DNA of 64,000 nt, from contig JASSKH010000002.1 of the NCBI GenBank assembly GCA_031763025.1, positions 19,906,168-19,970,167 on the forward strand. Reading direction: 5' to 3'. Under the pieces are notes generated by a model, which was given only the letters and a program-made list of their open reading frames with translations, did not search any database and was not told the DNA's origin. Positions 37,563 through 48,839 of the stretch are shown piece by piece. Each line of letters starts with the position of its first letter. Position 1 is the stretch's first letter. The position numbers and the translations under genes were made by a program. The stretch is from Macrocystis pyrifera (lineage: Eukaryota > Sar > Phaeophyceae > Laminariales > Laminariaceae).

Positions 37563-39075
37563 AATATAGCCTACCAGGTATTATACTGCTGTATATAGTA
37601 TAGGTGTTGTAGGCGAGTAGAGCCTGGTAGAGGAGTTAAAATATACTACTAAATACCAATTAAAAAAATGTAAAGGTTTCCAACTACTAATAACTCGGCC
37701 TCATGCCATGAACACATTATTATTACTGATGGTACTTTATACTGCTCTTCTCGCTGGCTGTGTGTGCATCATCACCCACCTTTCGTCCCAGCTTGTGCTC
37801 GAAAACGTTATACGAGTAATATATACGGTTCGCCCTGCTATTACTGACGCTGGACACATGTTTGACTATTGAAATATGTGCTTACCAGCAGTGCAAGAAG
37901 AGCATTACACCCCACCCCAACCCAAGAACGTCCTTGGCTACTCTGTGTGGCCTTAAAGAAAGTTGAAATCTTGACTTTTATTCCAGATCACAAATGATAT
38001 ATCGATATCATATCATATCATATGATACGATATGATACATCATATCACGGGTTTTTTTGTGATATTGATACGCTTATATCATATCACATATCGTATAGTA
38101 TATCACATTTTGTGATATGATACCGACCTCTAGTATCAACTACTTTATCAGTCGAATCCACAGCTGACGTATTTCATAATTTTACAAAGTAAGATTTTGG
38201 AGACCAGACGCAGTTTTTTTCAATGGATTTCCAATAACAAAACACCGCTCGTGTCGCGAGTACTTCACTTGGGGTTTACTGGTAGTATGTAACTGATTTT
38301 GGGCCAAAAGTGGTCAGGTATACTTGATTTTGGCTATTATAAAACCCTTTCCAATACTACTCATACTGACGATACTACTTACCTTCCCGTTTCTTCCCCA
38401 TCTTGCATGTTCATTTTTGGCTCATGCTCGGGGTATGTGTCTGAGCTTTGGCTTCCCATTTTATTTATTTATTTGGGATTCTTCTCCTTTTCTTTTTCGG
38501 TTTGGTTCTTCGTTGCTTCTCATTCTTTGTGGTGTATTTTGGTTGCTGGCGTATATATGTATGTTGTGTCGGTCGCACCTATTAATAGTGCGAAGGCATG
38601 GTATTGCGCAGGCTATTAACGCATTACGGTGTGTTATCTCTGTGTCGTAGTCTGTGACCACAGAGCTCGTATCTTTCTAGGGTGAAGAATCAGCACGGAC
38701 ATTGGGCTTGCTGGATGTCGACGAGTAGAAGAACGGTTTGATGTGAAGAACACACACACCAGGTACCACATGTCCATCTTTTAACACCAACGCATCCACC
38801 AACGCACAAAAGTTGACCACGAGTTATGAATATCAACCCCTTTGAGGACTGAGTCTCGTTTTGTGGACATACTTGGAATTTGAGGGGTTTGTCCCCAAAA
38901 CGGGACTGTAACTTATCTTGCCTGGAACAGGAGAGAAGACCTATATATTTGATTTGCGAAGAGATCTAAAGTGTTTCCACTTCTTCCCTACGCGGGAGTG
39001 ATGCAGTAATGGGGGAACAAAGGACAAGCTCAATCGTGGCAAATTGAAAGCAAAGCAGAAACTCACGCAGCCTAC
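37563..39075. other. No gene; GATAT microsatellite and hairpin MITE
   Basis: An imperfect (ATATC)n / (GATAT)n array lies at about 37993-38122, ending in gaccgacctctagtatcaac-like sequence that is inverted relative to 35705. A hairpin element lies at about 38848-38912 (gagtctcgttttg against caaaacgggac). Confidence 0.55.
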
Positions 39076-39235
39076 CTGTGTTGCGCTCGGCGGGGCCTCC
39101 GTAGTTTTCCCGGCCATCAAGAAAACCAGGGCTTCCAGACCTGTCGCCACTTGTTGCCATTGATGATCGTCGACCATCCTCGTCCAGACAGAACGTCGGC
39201 GGGCCTGGCATTGCAAGGGGAATAGGCGTAGCCAT
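39076..39235 (-). CDS. Possible first exon of an unknown gene
   Basis: An open frame starts MATPIPLAMPGPPTF, is Ser/Gly-rich, and stops being open shortly after a plausible donor (CACAG|GTAGGC at 39075). Codon use looks gene-like, but I recognise no family and cannot find the next exon. It could be chance. Confidence 0.25.
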
Positions 39236-39554
39236 AAACGGAACCTTGGTGTGTTTGCGTTTAGGCGCAGCAGGTTCCACGTGCAGTGCGCCTTTGATTA
39301 TGAGGCACACGAAAGTGGTGGGTGTTTGTGCTAATTTTGTTGATACACGTGTCAAAGATGTTCAGCGACTGAAGCCGTGTGAGCCGCTTCACCACTCTGT
39401 CCAGAACTATAACCTATTAATAGCATAAAGTATGCGAGCGGGGGAATGCCATGTAGATATTGCCTATGGTTCCGGCCGTACAAGGAAGGTGTTCCAATCA
39501 AATAGCGCTAATTTACGGGGGTTGACTATAATAAATAGATAAATAGCCGCAATA

Positions 39555-40815
39555 GGCAATTTCGCAGTGTTAGGACCTGAAACCTTTGTGACGTAGGCCA
39601 ATCACACACACTAAAATCAAGTAAATTGTGACAAAATTCGTAGGTACGCTGATTGGATGATGACTTGAACATGTGAAGAACCTAGCTTGACATTTCCGTC
39701 GCCGATCGCAGCACGGCACACCTGTGCCATAGCAACAGTGTCTGCAGGAGAAGCGCCTCATGGCAGATAGAAAGCTCTGCTCGATGGAGGAAGCATCTGA
39801 CGACCGCGCAGCAAGCAGCTAGCAGCTTCGACACGCAGCAGGCACGCCGCCCACAATCGTGTGATGCCACCGGACAATCCCGAGACCGGAGACACAGATC
39901 ACAGCAGCAGCATGCCCAGTAGAGCGATGGCAAAGCTTGACAAGCGGTTGCGAGCGACGAGAACAAAAAAATAAAAAAATACAAACGTATAAACGAGAGG
40001 CAGAGCCACCTCGACACCCCGACAGCAAGCATATACATCTGTTGTTGTTGGAACTCGTACGATCACAGGGACTAGCTATGTCGTTGCTGCTGTTATTGCA
40101 GCGTCTGTGCAGCAGCTGTTTGTTGTTGTCGTAGAGAGAGAGCGCCTACTCCCCCAAATCCGAACGTGAGAAGAGACGAGGGAGGGGCTTTGGGAAGAGC
40201 GTGGCGGAATTGTAAGGACCGTTGGGGCATAAATATGAAGACCAAACGGTCGTTACATTATTGCATCAGAATGGCGCATCGGCGTCGTGGGATGGCTGGA
40301 GCCATTTGTAATTTTTTTATAAATTTTGAAATACGTCAGCTGTGAGTTCGACTCCATTTTTACCTAATTTTACAAGTATTTTTTTTTATAAATTTTGAAA
40401 TACGTCAGCTGTGTTGTGATAAACCGAGCGCTCGTATTCCACGTGATTCCTTGTAATTTTATAAATTTTGAAATACGTGAGCTGTGAGTTCGACTGATTA
40501 AATAGTTGATACTCAATTTTTATAAAAAAAATTATCCCACATGCTCCGACGAATTGGTGGTTTAAATCATGATATATGATGTAGCTCTGCACAAGATCTT
40601 TCGAACGTGGCTATTTTCACGGCGAGGTTCCAACTAGAGCGCTCTCGTGGTGGCGTCGCAGCAGAGAGCACATACATCACAAAACATGGCACGGGCAACA
40701 ACATAAAGGCAATTTTCTAGTAGTGGGGCCTGGGGGGGGCGAAAAAAGAGGCGAGGGAAACATTTCCAAGGCTTGCGCAGGCATTCTCGATACGGGTCCC
40801 TCAAGTTTTCGACTT
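39555..40815 (+). mobile_element. GGCAATTT-ended element, copy 1 (rearranged)
   Basis: The left end GGCAATTTCGCAG at 39555 is followed by the body shared with 43.95-46.8 and 61.3-63.3 kb (caatcacacacactaaa, gtggcggaattgtaa, ggcgaggttccaact). Near 40708 the expected end is replaced by an inverted terminal piece, GGCAATTTTCTAGTAGTGG running rightward to about 40815. Non-coding as seen. Confidence 0.75.
40318..40495. repeat. Three tandem ~70-bp units inside copy 1
   Basis: The block ataaattttgaaatacgtca + gctgtg occurs at about 40319, 40388 and 40460, ending gttcgact in the first and third. This insertion is absent from the other copies of the element. Confidence 0.8.
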
Positions 40816-43800
40816 TTGTGTTTGCTTGAGTTGAAGTTGGTAGCATAGTCGTCTCGATAACACGCCGCCATGACGGCATGCCTGCTGGGGAAGCAGTTGC
40901 CGAACAGCGCCATTCCGTTCTCCCGCTGTACGAGCGCTCGTCTCAACGACACACAACGGGACTAAGGTTATATGATACCTTCAACTCGGTCGTTCTGTGC
41001 AAAACGATGGTCGACTCGAAGTGCGCCATCGCCTCGCCTCTGCGTTCCCTGCACCTGAGGACCTGGCGCCCGGTTTAAAAAATATCGAGGAAATACGGTG
41101 GCCGGTCAAAGCTCTATCGAATATTTCGGTAGTGCAATACGTAACCGTAACGCCCAGCGCCCCTCAAGTGCTACACACAGAAGTACCCTCGTCCTTCCCG
41201 CCCTCGTCTACGCCCCTCTCCACGAAACAGGTCTCGTATATGCCCTATCCGCGAAACAGGTGCGCCTGTATAGCACCAGCTACTCTCCGCGCGTGAAGCT
41301 CTCTGTCACGGGGAAGCTCGGACGCAGCTGGTCGGGCTGTGGGGAGCGGTCAAGATCATGAGGGAAACATCACTAGGTGCCTTTGTCCTGTACACCAGGT
41401 CGCCGCCAATACCTGTGTCATGAAAGGCCGGGCAAGCGACGAGAAAGCGTTGCACAGAACGACATGCGATATCTACTGCCGCAGGCCGGGACGCAGCGCC
41501 CGGAACCGGCGCCCTATCTCCCACCTGCAGGAAATCGCAGCAGACGGTGACGAGGGATTTCATGCAGCCGTAGAGGCGAGCGTCCTGCCCAGGAAGGAGG
41601 AGGGTTTGCTGAGGGAGGGAGGGAGGGAGGGGGGGCGTGTATGCCAAGACAATACACGGTCAGAGTCTGCTGAACCGTATTTCGATGATTTAGCGTTGCT
41701 GGGCATATATATCATCCGCAGGCGGAATCTTACAAGCCACCGCTGGACGATGGTGCGGAGGCATTGGCGACTTCAACAACGAGGACCTTCTTACGGGCAA
41801 CACCGCAAAGCGAGCAGTTGAGTCATTTAATGTTTGCCGGAGCTCTAACGTAAGGATGGCGGCATGCGTGTAAATATTCTACTTTTTTTTTGCGTATGGT
41901 GGAGTCTGACATTTCTGATGCAAGCGAACGATATTGTGTAGCCCTTGCGTGTGATTGGGACTTCGGTTTCGCTGTCTTATTCGCTCATCTGGCGTGGACC
42001 GCATAATTTTCCATTTGATCGCCAGATAACACTGATGATGAAGGTGACGACGCTGCAGGTGGAGCCAGACCAGGCAACGAGTGGATCGGTCTCGCCCTTG
42101 GTTAGGACGACAAAGTCGCGGGTCTAATGGGACCAGGCGACAGGGATATACTGGTGAGCGGCGGGTGTAAATGCTTGTAAAACTATCCAAACAACATGTA
42201 GAGGCTTGCAAACTTCAGTGCGTGTGTTGGCAGCCTACTCTCGGTTACGAGTCGTGCGAAGGCATGGGGAGTACTCTTGTTGGCAGGGAGATAGCTAGCT
42301 AGCTTTCTTGAACAAATAGATAGCGGTACTACTGTCGTAATATAACTTCTATAATGTGATATGTAAACTGTGTCAAATGCGCGTACCTTTCGGATGTACA
42401 AGAGTGGCTGCTCACTTGAATCTGCGGACACGCTTCGAAGTCGTTTTCGGGCCACAACCAATCACCGCTGTCGTGGCAACACTATTCTTGCCTTCTTGTT
42501 GCCTCCCTCATATTCAGGGCTACCGCCGGTATCTCTGCACTCTCCATTCGCCATTGCCATCAACAGGAAGATAGCCAGCCAACCTCAAAGCTATGCTTCG
42601 GTGTCTGAGAAACGCGGATAGCTCCCGATCATGAAAGTCGCCGCGGAGTCGTCAGGGGGGTGATGCAGCAAGCACTGACCAAGATTTCAAGCACTGCCGT
42701 GGCCACGCCTCGAAATTTTTCTCCCAACCCCTCAATGCGGGATTTGTTGGCCCCATCCATGGTCGCCGCCAGGACGGTGGGGGCAGGGGCAAATATCTGA
42801 GTCCGCGCATTGCGGATGGATATCGCCAGGGGGGGGTGAGCGGAGGGGATGGCGGTCGTACACCGATGGAGGAACCCGGAAGTTGCCAGGAGTGCACGCA
42901 CCGCAAGGGTGGGTGGTCTCAGATCGACCCTGGACCCATAATTGGACGAGCAACGGCACATCGTGCCTGCTGACCCTGGCCCAGGGATGGAAAACGTATT
43001 CGCCGAAACGCAGAGGACAATTGAATTTCCTCCTTGCATGTTCCCTTTCGTCCGTGGGTCGTACGACGACTCTAAATATGGCTGGCGTGGTCGCAGAGAC
43101 GATTCTCTTTAGTTGCCACTGACGTTTAACATGGGCTAACGTGAAGGATTTGGTGTAGCACTGGCTGCTGCTGAATACATTTGGCGATTGAAACCGTCTT
43201 GTTCTTAACACACGTTTTGACGTTTTCCGTGTATTGTATGTTTTTTTGGAGAAGACCGAAGGCGATGACTCTGCGTTCTGTGTGTTGTCTAAAATGCAGT
43301 GAACTTCGTCATTACACCACCAGACAACTCTCCATGCATCTATATTTAACATAGTAGTATATTATACGAGATACCACTTCCATCGGTCACGTTGCGTAGA
43401 GTATCTCATGTGTGATCCTTCTGTGTCCTCAGAGATAAAATTCTAGAGCAGCAGCTAGCTGCAGTAGTACAGGATGAATTTTCTAGTTTTTTGTTGCCTA
43501 TCTTTGCGACGACATCCCCGCAGCCCTTCACCTGCAACAAATATACCGGTACTGCCAGTCTATCCGGAAAGTACCAGGTAATCGAACGTGAAAAACCGTT
43601 TCGCAATCGGATTTTATCTCGAACAGATATGCACTAATACATGAAGTCGACTTTTGACGCTGAAAACAGAATCTTGCCTTCCACCAGAACACAGGTAAAG
43701 GAGCCCACTGTAAGAGTAAATGACAGGAAAATGAGAAAATTGAATGCGGTTATACTGAACTCAGTATAGAACGTACCTTTGACAAATAAGAAATTCGGAC

Positions 43801-43949
43801 TCGACCAGTATTCCGGTTTCTTATTTTTTCCCACTATTTTCAAGTGATTGGTATTGTAGCTCGCCCGACAAAAACGCGTTCTATTTTTTTCGCGCTTCGC
43901 GCGAACAATCTACCAGGTATATATATTTCTGGACCCCTACCTATGGTCC
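40816..43949. other. Unrecognised region with open frames
   Basis: Longer frames occur at 41339-41821 (+), 42732-43352 (-, beginning MLNIDAWRVVWWCNDEV) and 42629-43039 (-, containing KSRIEGLGEKFRGVATA). They look partly protein-like, and the two minus frames overlap in different phases, as in a decayed gene. I recognise no family. A GGGA repeat lies at about 41615-41632 and a GGCT-poor AT-rich part at 43640-43860. Confidence 0.3.
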
Positions 43950-46797
43950 CTGAGCCGTTGCTTGTGCCATGATCATGTGCTCTCTGCTGCGACGGCACCA
44001 CGAGAGCGCTGTAGTTGGAACCTCGCCGTGAAAATAGCCACATTCGAAAGATCTTGTGTAGAGCTACATCATAGTCATTTAAATCACCTCAATTCGTCGG
44101 GGCATGCGGGATATTTATAAATAGCCCCTGCCATCCACGACGCCGAATGATACGTATGTGCCATTCTGATGCAATAGTGTAACTATCGTTTGGTCTTCAT
44201 ATTTATGCCCCAACGGTCTTTACAATTCCGCCACGCTCTTCCCAAAGCCCGTCCCTCATTTGGGGGAGTAGGCGCTCTCTCTCTACGACAATAACAAACA
44301 GCTGCTGCAATAACAGCAGCAACGACATAGATAGCTAATCCCTGTGATCGTACGAGTTCCAACAGATGTATATGCTTGCTGTCGGGGCGTCGAGGCGGCT
44401 CTTCCTCTCGTTTATACGTTTGGATTTTTTTGTTCTCGATTGCAAGCGCTTGTCAAGCTTTGCCATCGCACTCTTCTTCCTCTACTGCTGCTGCTGCTGT
44501 GATCTGAGTCTCCGGTCTCGGGGTTGTTCGGTGGCATCACACGATTGTGTGCGGCGTGCTTTCTGCGTGTCGCAGCTGCTAGAGCTGCTAGCTGCGCGGT
44601 CGTCAGGTGCTTCCTCCATCGAGCAGAGGTTTCTATCTGTCGCGGGGCCCTTCTCCTCCTGCAAACACTGCTGCTGTGGTAGGCGTGCCGTGCTGCGATA
44701 GGTGGCGGAATTAACGACTGTCTATGTCTTCAAGTCATCATCCAATCAGCGTACGAATTTTGTCACAATTATAGGGTTTCCCCGTGAAAAAAAAACGTCG
44801 CGAAGATCGTCGTCTGGGGAAAAAAAAGACGTCTCGAGGTTACGCCGCTTTTTTATCCGTAAAAATACGAAAATCTGGGAATTTTACCACGACGAAAAAA
44901 TCTCACGAGAGGTACTTTTACGGCCTGTTTTTTTTCGTCGTGAGGATGAACAGCTGCGAACAGACCGCACCCAGCCCATCCCCCCCCTACTCCATATATA
45001 TCCCAACCTTGGCATCCCTCATCTGGGTCGCTGAAAGCAATCCACAGATCTGGGTCGCTGAAAGCAATCCACAGCAGCCGTGTATACCACGACGACAATA
45101 CCGCTTCAACGTGGGGCCGGCCGGCACCGCAGGAGATACTGCTTTCTGTTTGGGTGCGACCCATGTACAGCTCTGCGCTGATCGCCTGTTGAGTTTCTTG
45201 TCGACGGAAACATGTCCTCGGGTGCACGCAGCAAGGGGCATGCAACCACACCAACAGCGAGCGCAAGACATTCCCTTCGCACTCGCATCCCGCAGAGCCT
45301 AGGCCGTCGCGAAGGGTATGGAGAGCCGCAGCATGCCGGACTGGGGGTGGAGGGGGGTGGCGTTGGGCCAGTGAGGGCAACCGGGAGCAACAGCTCTTCT
45401 GTGTGTCTGGGTGATAGTTTTCAAATTGGCTCGCTGGGACTCTCACCGGAGTTGTAATTTGTGAGCTCGAGGGGTGGGGGAGCTGCTGCTGTCACAGTGG
45501 TTGGAGGTTCGAGCGGGGTGGAGGAGGCAGATCACAAGGACGAGGATGAGCAGGGGGGGAATAACGCAGGCGGCGGTACCGCAGCAGGATATTATGCTTG
45601 GGGTTGTATGTAGCGGGTCATTCGGAGCATATGGCGTTCGTATGATGTACGAAGCTACATGCACGGAGGATCGCTGCCTACGTGATTTTGCGTTTTTGAA
45701 GATACTACTACTGTAATGACCAGATACGAGGTATGACACCTGGCAGGAAGTACGTACTGCTGTTTGCTTTATGTACTCGTGTGTGGGGCAACTGCTGCTG
45801 TACGACCTTCAGGCATCCAGTAAACAACACACGCGTGATTGGACCCACGAATGGAAGGGGTGTAGCAGTAGCGCCAGTTTAGTAGCTGTTAACCGTGTCA
45901 TGAGATAGATGCGGGTTCATGAGTTACAAGTGATGAGAGCATTAGGGATGCGCGAATCGGCATACTGTAAAATAAATGTAGGAAATTGGATTTCACGACC
46001 ACAAACTCTCACAGACGTGTGAACCTCCCCCCTCCCTTGCGCACAACGTCTGCTGTACAAACTTGGGGCCGCCGTATGTGAATTTACACGCAGACATGCA
46101 CGGTCGCAACGCACTACTATTTTACCCCAACCTACCCGACGTCCGTGGGGACTCGTACCACTTTTGTTAAACGAAAGCTTTTATCTTCACACACCCGCGG
46201 GGATAACTACCGTTTCCATGTCATCAGTGTCCCACGGAAAAAGAGAACCTGGGTTGTAAAATCTTTTGCTGCAATTCGACGACAGTTTATCGGCGACCAG
46301 CACCCCCACTCCCCGACACAACACATTACCTCCTCCGACAATCAAAACTACTCGTCGACATCCAGCCTCTAACCAAGACACCGCCAAGAGAGTATGCCGG
46401 ACAATGATTCCTCTTCGAATCCTCAGTTTGGCGAGACGATTACGTACGAATCGGACGACTCCTATCTTGAATGTACGTGCGTGCGTGGGATTTTACTTTT
46501 TTGCGGAGCATGCGTTCAAGTTTAAGCGCGGGCCTTCATTGTTCACGAAAAGGCACGAGCGGCGAGATCTCCATAACTTTCGCAGACTACGCGTAACTTT
46601 CGCAGACTACTCGCCAAACTGTTCTTCAAACGTCACGGCGAACTTCACGACGATGTTTTATGAACTGAGACGACGTTCTCCGCGACGTTCTTTCACGGCG
46701 TTTTGTAAAAAATACGGGGAAACCCTATATTTGGTTGGTTTTAGTGTGTGTGATTGGCCTACGTCACAAAGGTTTCAGGCCCCAACACTGTGAAATT
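43950..46797 (-). mobile_element. GGCAATTT-ended element, copy 2, split by an insertion
   Basis: Reverse-orientation copy: ggcaccacgagagcgctgta at about 43990, gccacgctcttcccaaagcc at 44230, and caggccccaacactg at about 46780. It is interrupted between gtcacaATT (44770) and ATTtggttgg (46729) by the 1.96-kb element. Intact copies read gtcacaatttggttgg at this point. Confidence 0.8.
44771..46728. mobile_element. 1.96-kb DNA transposon with ATT duplication
   Basis: The perfect 15-bp ends ATAGGGTTTCCCCGT / ACGGGGAAACCCTAT are flanked by ATT (44768-44770; 46729-46731). Subterminal regions carry many cgtcg/cgacg motifs, typical of transposase-binding ends. A 23-bp block (ctgggtcgctgaaagcaat) is doubled at 45027-45072. 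Frames inside (for example 197 codons minus at 45446-44853) match no transposase I know, so it may be non-autonomous. Confidence 0.88.
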
Positions 46798-46806
46798 GGC
46801 TCTATT

Positions 46807-46884
46807 GGCAATTTTCTAGTAGTGGGGCCTGGGGGAGGCGAAAAAAGAAAAAAGAGGAGGGAAATATTTCCAAGGCTTGCGCAG
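46807..46884. mobile_element. End fragment of a GGCAATTT element cut by an LTR
   Basis: GGCAATTTTCTAGTAGTGG to ccaaggcttgcgcag corresponds to the right terminal region of the family. It stops abruptly at the LTR start TGTAATGCGG. Confidence 0.8.
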
Positions 46885-47386
46885 TGTAATGCGGTGACCG
46901 CTCTAGGGTAGTGGTAAGGGTAGTGGTAAGGGACGCAGGTGGTTCTGGCAGCTGGAAAGCAGTGATTCGCTTCTTCTGATTTAGATCTTCTTATTGATGG
47001 CGAGAGCTGAGGAGGTGCTCTGGTAGAGAAGTGAGAGGTAGGGGGGCGGGACTCGACGCCCAGATATACTCGTCCCACCCCACGCCACAAGCTCTCCTAA
47101 ATTCCTCTTATCTGATGTACGCCTACAGAACTTTCCTATGGCTACCGGTCGTTCTTCTGCTAATATAAGAACTTCTCACTTCGTGGTCCTATCTGCGTTA
47201 AGGAAGATTACTCTCGTCTAGGGGGTTATCCGCCCTAGGGAACATTCCTAAAAGAACATTACTCTCGACTAACGGAATATCCGCCGGGTTAATCCATTCT
47301 TTGGATTATTCTCGTATTCGTGAGACTATAAGACTGCAACGTATTATATATATCTATAGCCCATGAGTGCTCTACTCATATCACAT
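46885..47386 (+). mobile_element. Probable LTR (502 bp)
   Basis: It begins TGTAATGCGGTGACC and ends ATATCACA. One base later, TGGCCCACCCTGAATAG at 47388 could serve as a primer-binding site. The first ~105 bp recur at 63891-64000 with about one mismatch in the aligned core, also as an insertion into a known repeat. It contains a TATATATA box at about 47345 and degenerate repeats of attactctcg. No second LTR or coding region follows, so it is a truncated element. Confidence 0.6.
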
Positions 47387-47919
47387 TGGCCCACCCTGAA
47401 TAGTCGTATATGCAGACCACAATATGGTCGGAGGGTGATGACAAAGTTCATCCCGAACGGCCAGGAAAAAGGTGGTCGAAGATGCGGCTATTCGAAACAA
47501 AAGAAATTTGGCTATAGATCCCCCCACACCTCGTAATAAGACCCAAATACTACGGCGAGGTGGTGTTCGCTGAGAACAACCACTAAAAGGGAGACTAAAG
47601 GAGAGAGAGAGAGACAGAACTTAAAGCAGAGGCAAAAGGAGAAATCACCCAAAATGAAAACAAAGAAAGACGAACGCAAAAGGAGACGGAAACCGAAGCG
47701 AAGGCTGAAGAAGAAAACGAAGACCGAAGTGAAGGAAAAAGAAGGACGTACAAGGGTGTTACTGGAGCCATTGTCTGGGGCCCAAGGAGGTACGAAAGGG
47801 TTGTTCGCTGAACCGGGTTGGCGAACGAGGAAACTCTAAAAAGGAGACAGTGATCACAATTCAAAAACATATATATATACAAGGCTTTCCTTCGGAGTGG
47901 GTATTCCGTCGTTTCTTGT
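47387..47919 (+). other. Leader-like region after the LTR, no clear gene
   Basis: Purine-rich, with a 61-codon Lys/Arg-rich frame at 47654-47839 (RKPKRRLKKKTKTE). It may be a remnant of the LTR element's internal region. No gag motif. Confidence 0.35.
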
Positions 47920-48118
47920 ACAAATACATTTAGTTTGGTTGGCTTTGGGCTATGACGCCAATTGCAGTTTTGGTTGGCTTTGGGCTTTGACGCCAATTGC
48001 AGTTATATTGCAATTGGGTTAATAGCCCAAAGCCAACCAAACTAAATGTTATGACGCCAATTGCAGTTATATTGCAATTGGGGCAATACCCAAAGCCAAC
48101 CAAACTAAATGTATTTGT
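47920..48118. mobile_element. 199-bp foldback element
   Basis: The outer ends ACAAATACATTTAGTTTGG and its exact reverse complement close the element. Inside, ggttggctttgggct followed by gacgccaattgcag is repeated directly and inverted. A GT may be duplicated at both sides. Confidence 0.8.
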
Positions 48119-48569
48119 GTAAGAAATGGTGAAGGATGTAATAATCGCGTTTATTTGTGAATGTAATGTGAAACGTAAGATCGGGTGACGCAAGAGTAAG
48201 AATGACATTCGTCTAACAATAAGGATAACATATTTCATCAGTGCGGGGAGAGAGTGGAGTAGTGCATGGCATGTGGATGATATACAACATACAGGCTGTT
48301 GTTTCAAGGAAGGTTCGGGACAGAGGGGAAAGCAGCAGTGCCGGCGACGACAACGGTTATGGAAAGTTGTATAGTTGCTGGGCGGCCGCGATTTCGATTT
48401 AGCCAGCATAGGAGTTTGGATGAGACATGATACGTAAATAGTCTTCCAGGCTGCTGTAGTAACGAGGCGGGAGGCCCAGAATGTGGATATGTCCGCTGTT
48501 GAACCCGTTGGGTATGTGTAGGGAGAAATAATCGTGATTTTGGGAAATGTGGGAACAATTTGTTGCCTC
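48119..48569. other. No gene; 3' side of the zinc-finger candidate
   Basis: Unique sequence. Minus frames run through it without recognised motifs. Confidence 0.35.
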
Positions 48570-48780
48570 TCATTCGTCCTGGATGGAGACAATCTGCTTG
48601 GCGTACTGCTTCGGAATTCCGCGAAGCCCTGGAGCAGGCGAAATGGAAGGGAGTCTTTTTGCGCTTGATGATGATGTCTCCGTCTTTGATGGTGGAGTCC
48701 GTCAGGCGGCAGTTGTAGCACTTGCCACCGACCTGATCGAAGTAAACAGGGTGCGCGGGGCGGGAGTGGCGTGCAGGGAA
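48570..48780 (-). CDS. Zinc-finger exon candidate (PARP-type-like C2HC)
   Basis: The minus frame reads GGKCYNCRLTDSTIKDGDII, then TPFHFAC, i.e. C-x2-C near 48715 and H-x2-C near 48635 with an IKxG box. This spacing resembles PARP-type zinc fingers. An AG before gtcggtggc is a possible splice acceptor. Right after HFAC another frame reads GIPKQYAKQIVSIQDE and stops at 48570, so either a 1-base shift or an unseen splice separates finger and C-terminus. Together with 51372-51662 it may be one gene, but the splice phases of the two pieces do not match directly. Confidence 0.35.
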
Positions 48781-48839
48781 TGGCGGGGGAGGGGGAAGGG
48801 GGCGGGGGGGGGGGGCAGAGTTCATTATTTGTACTGCTC

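Noticed and set aside
44853..45446. 197-codon minus frame as a transposase of the ATT element
   Set aside because: No catalytic DDE/DDD pattern or DNA-binding motif could be recognised.
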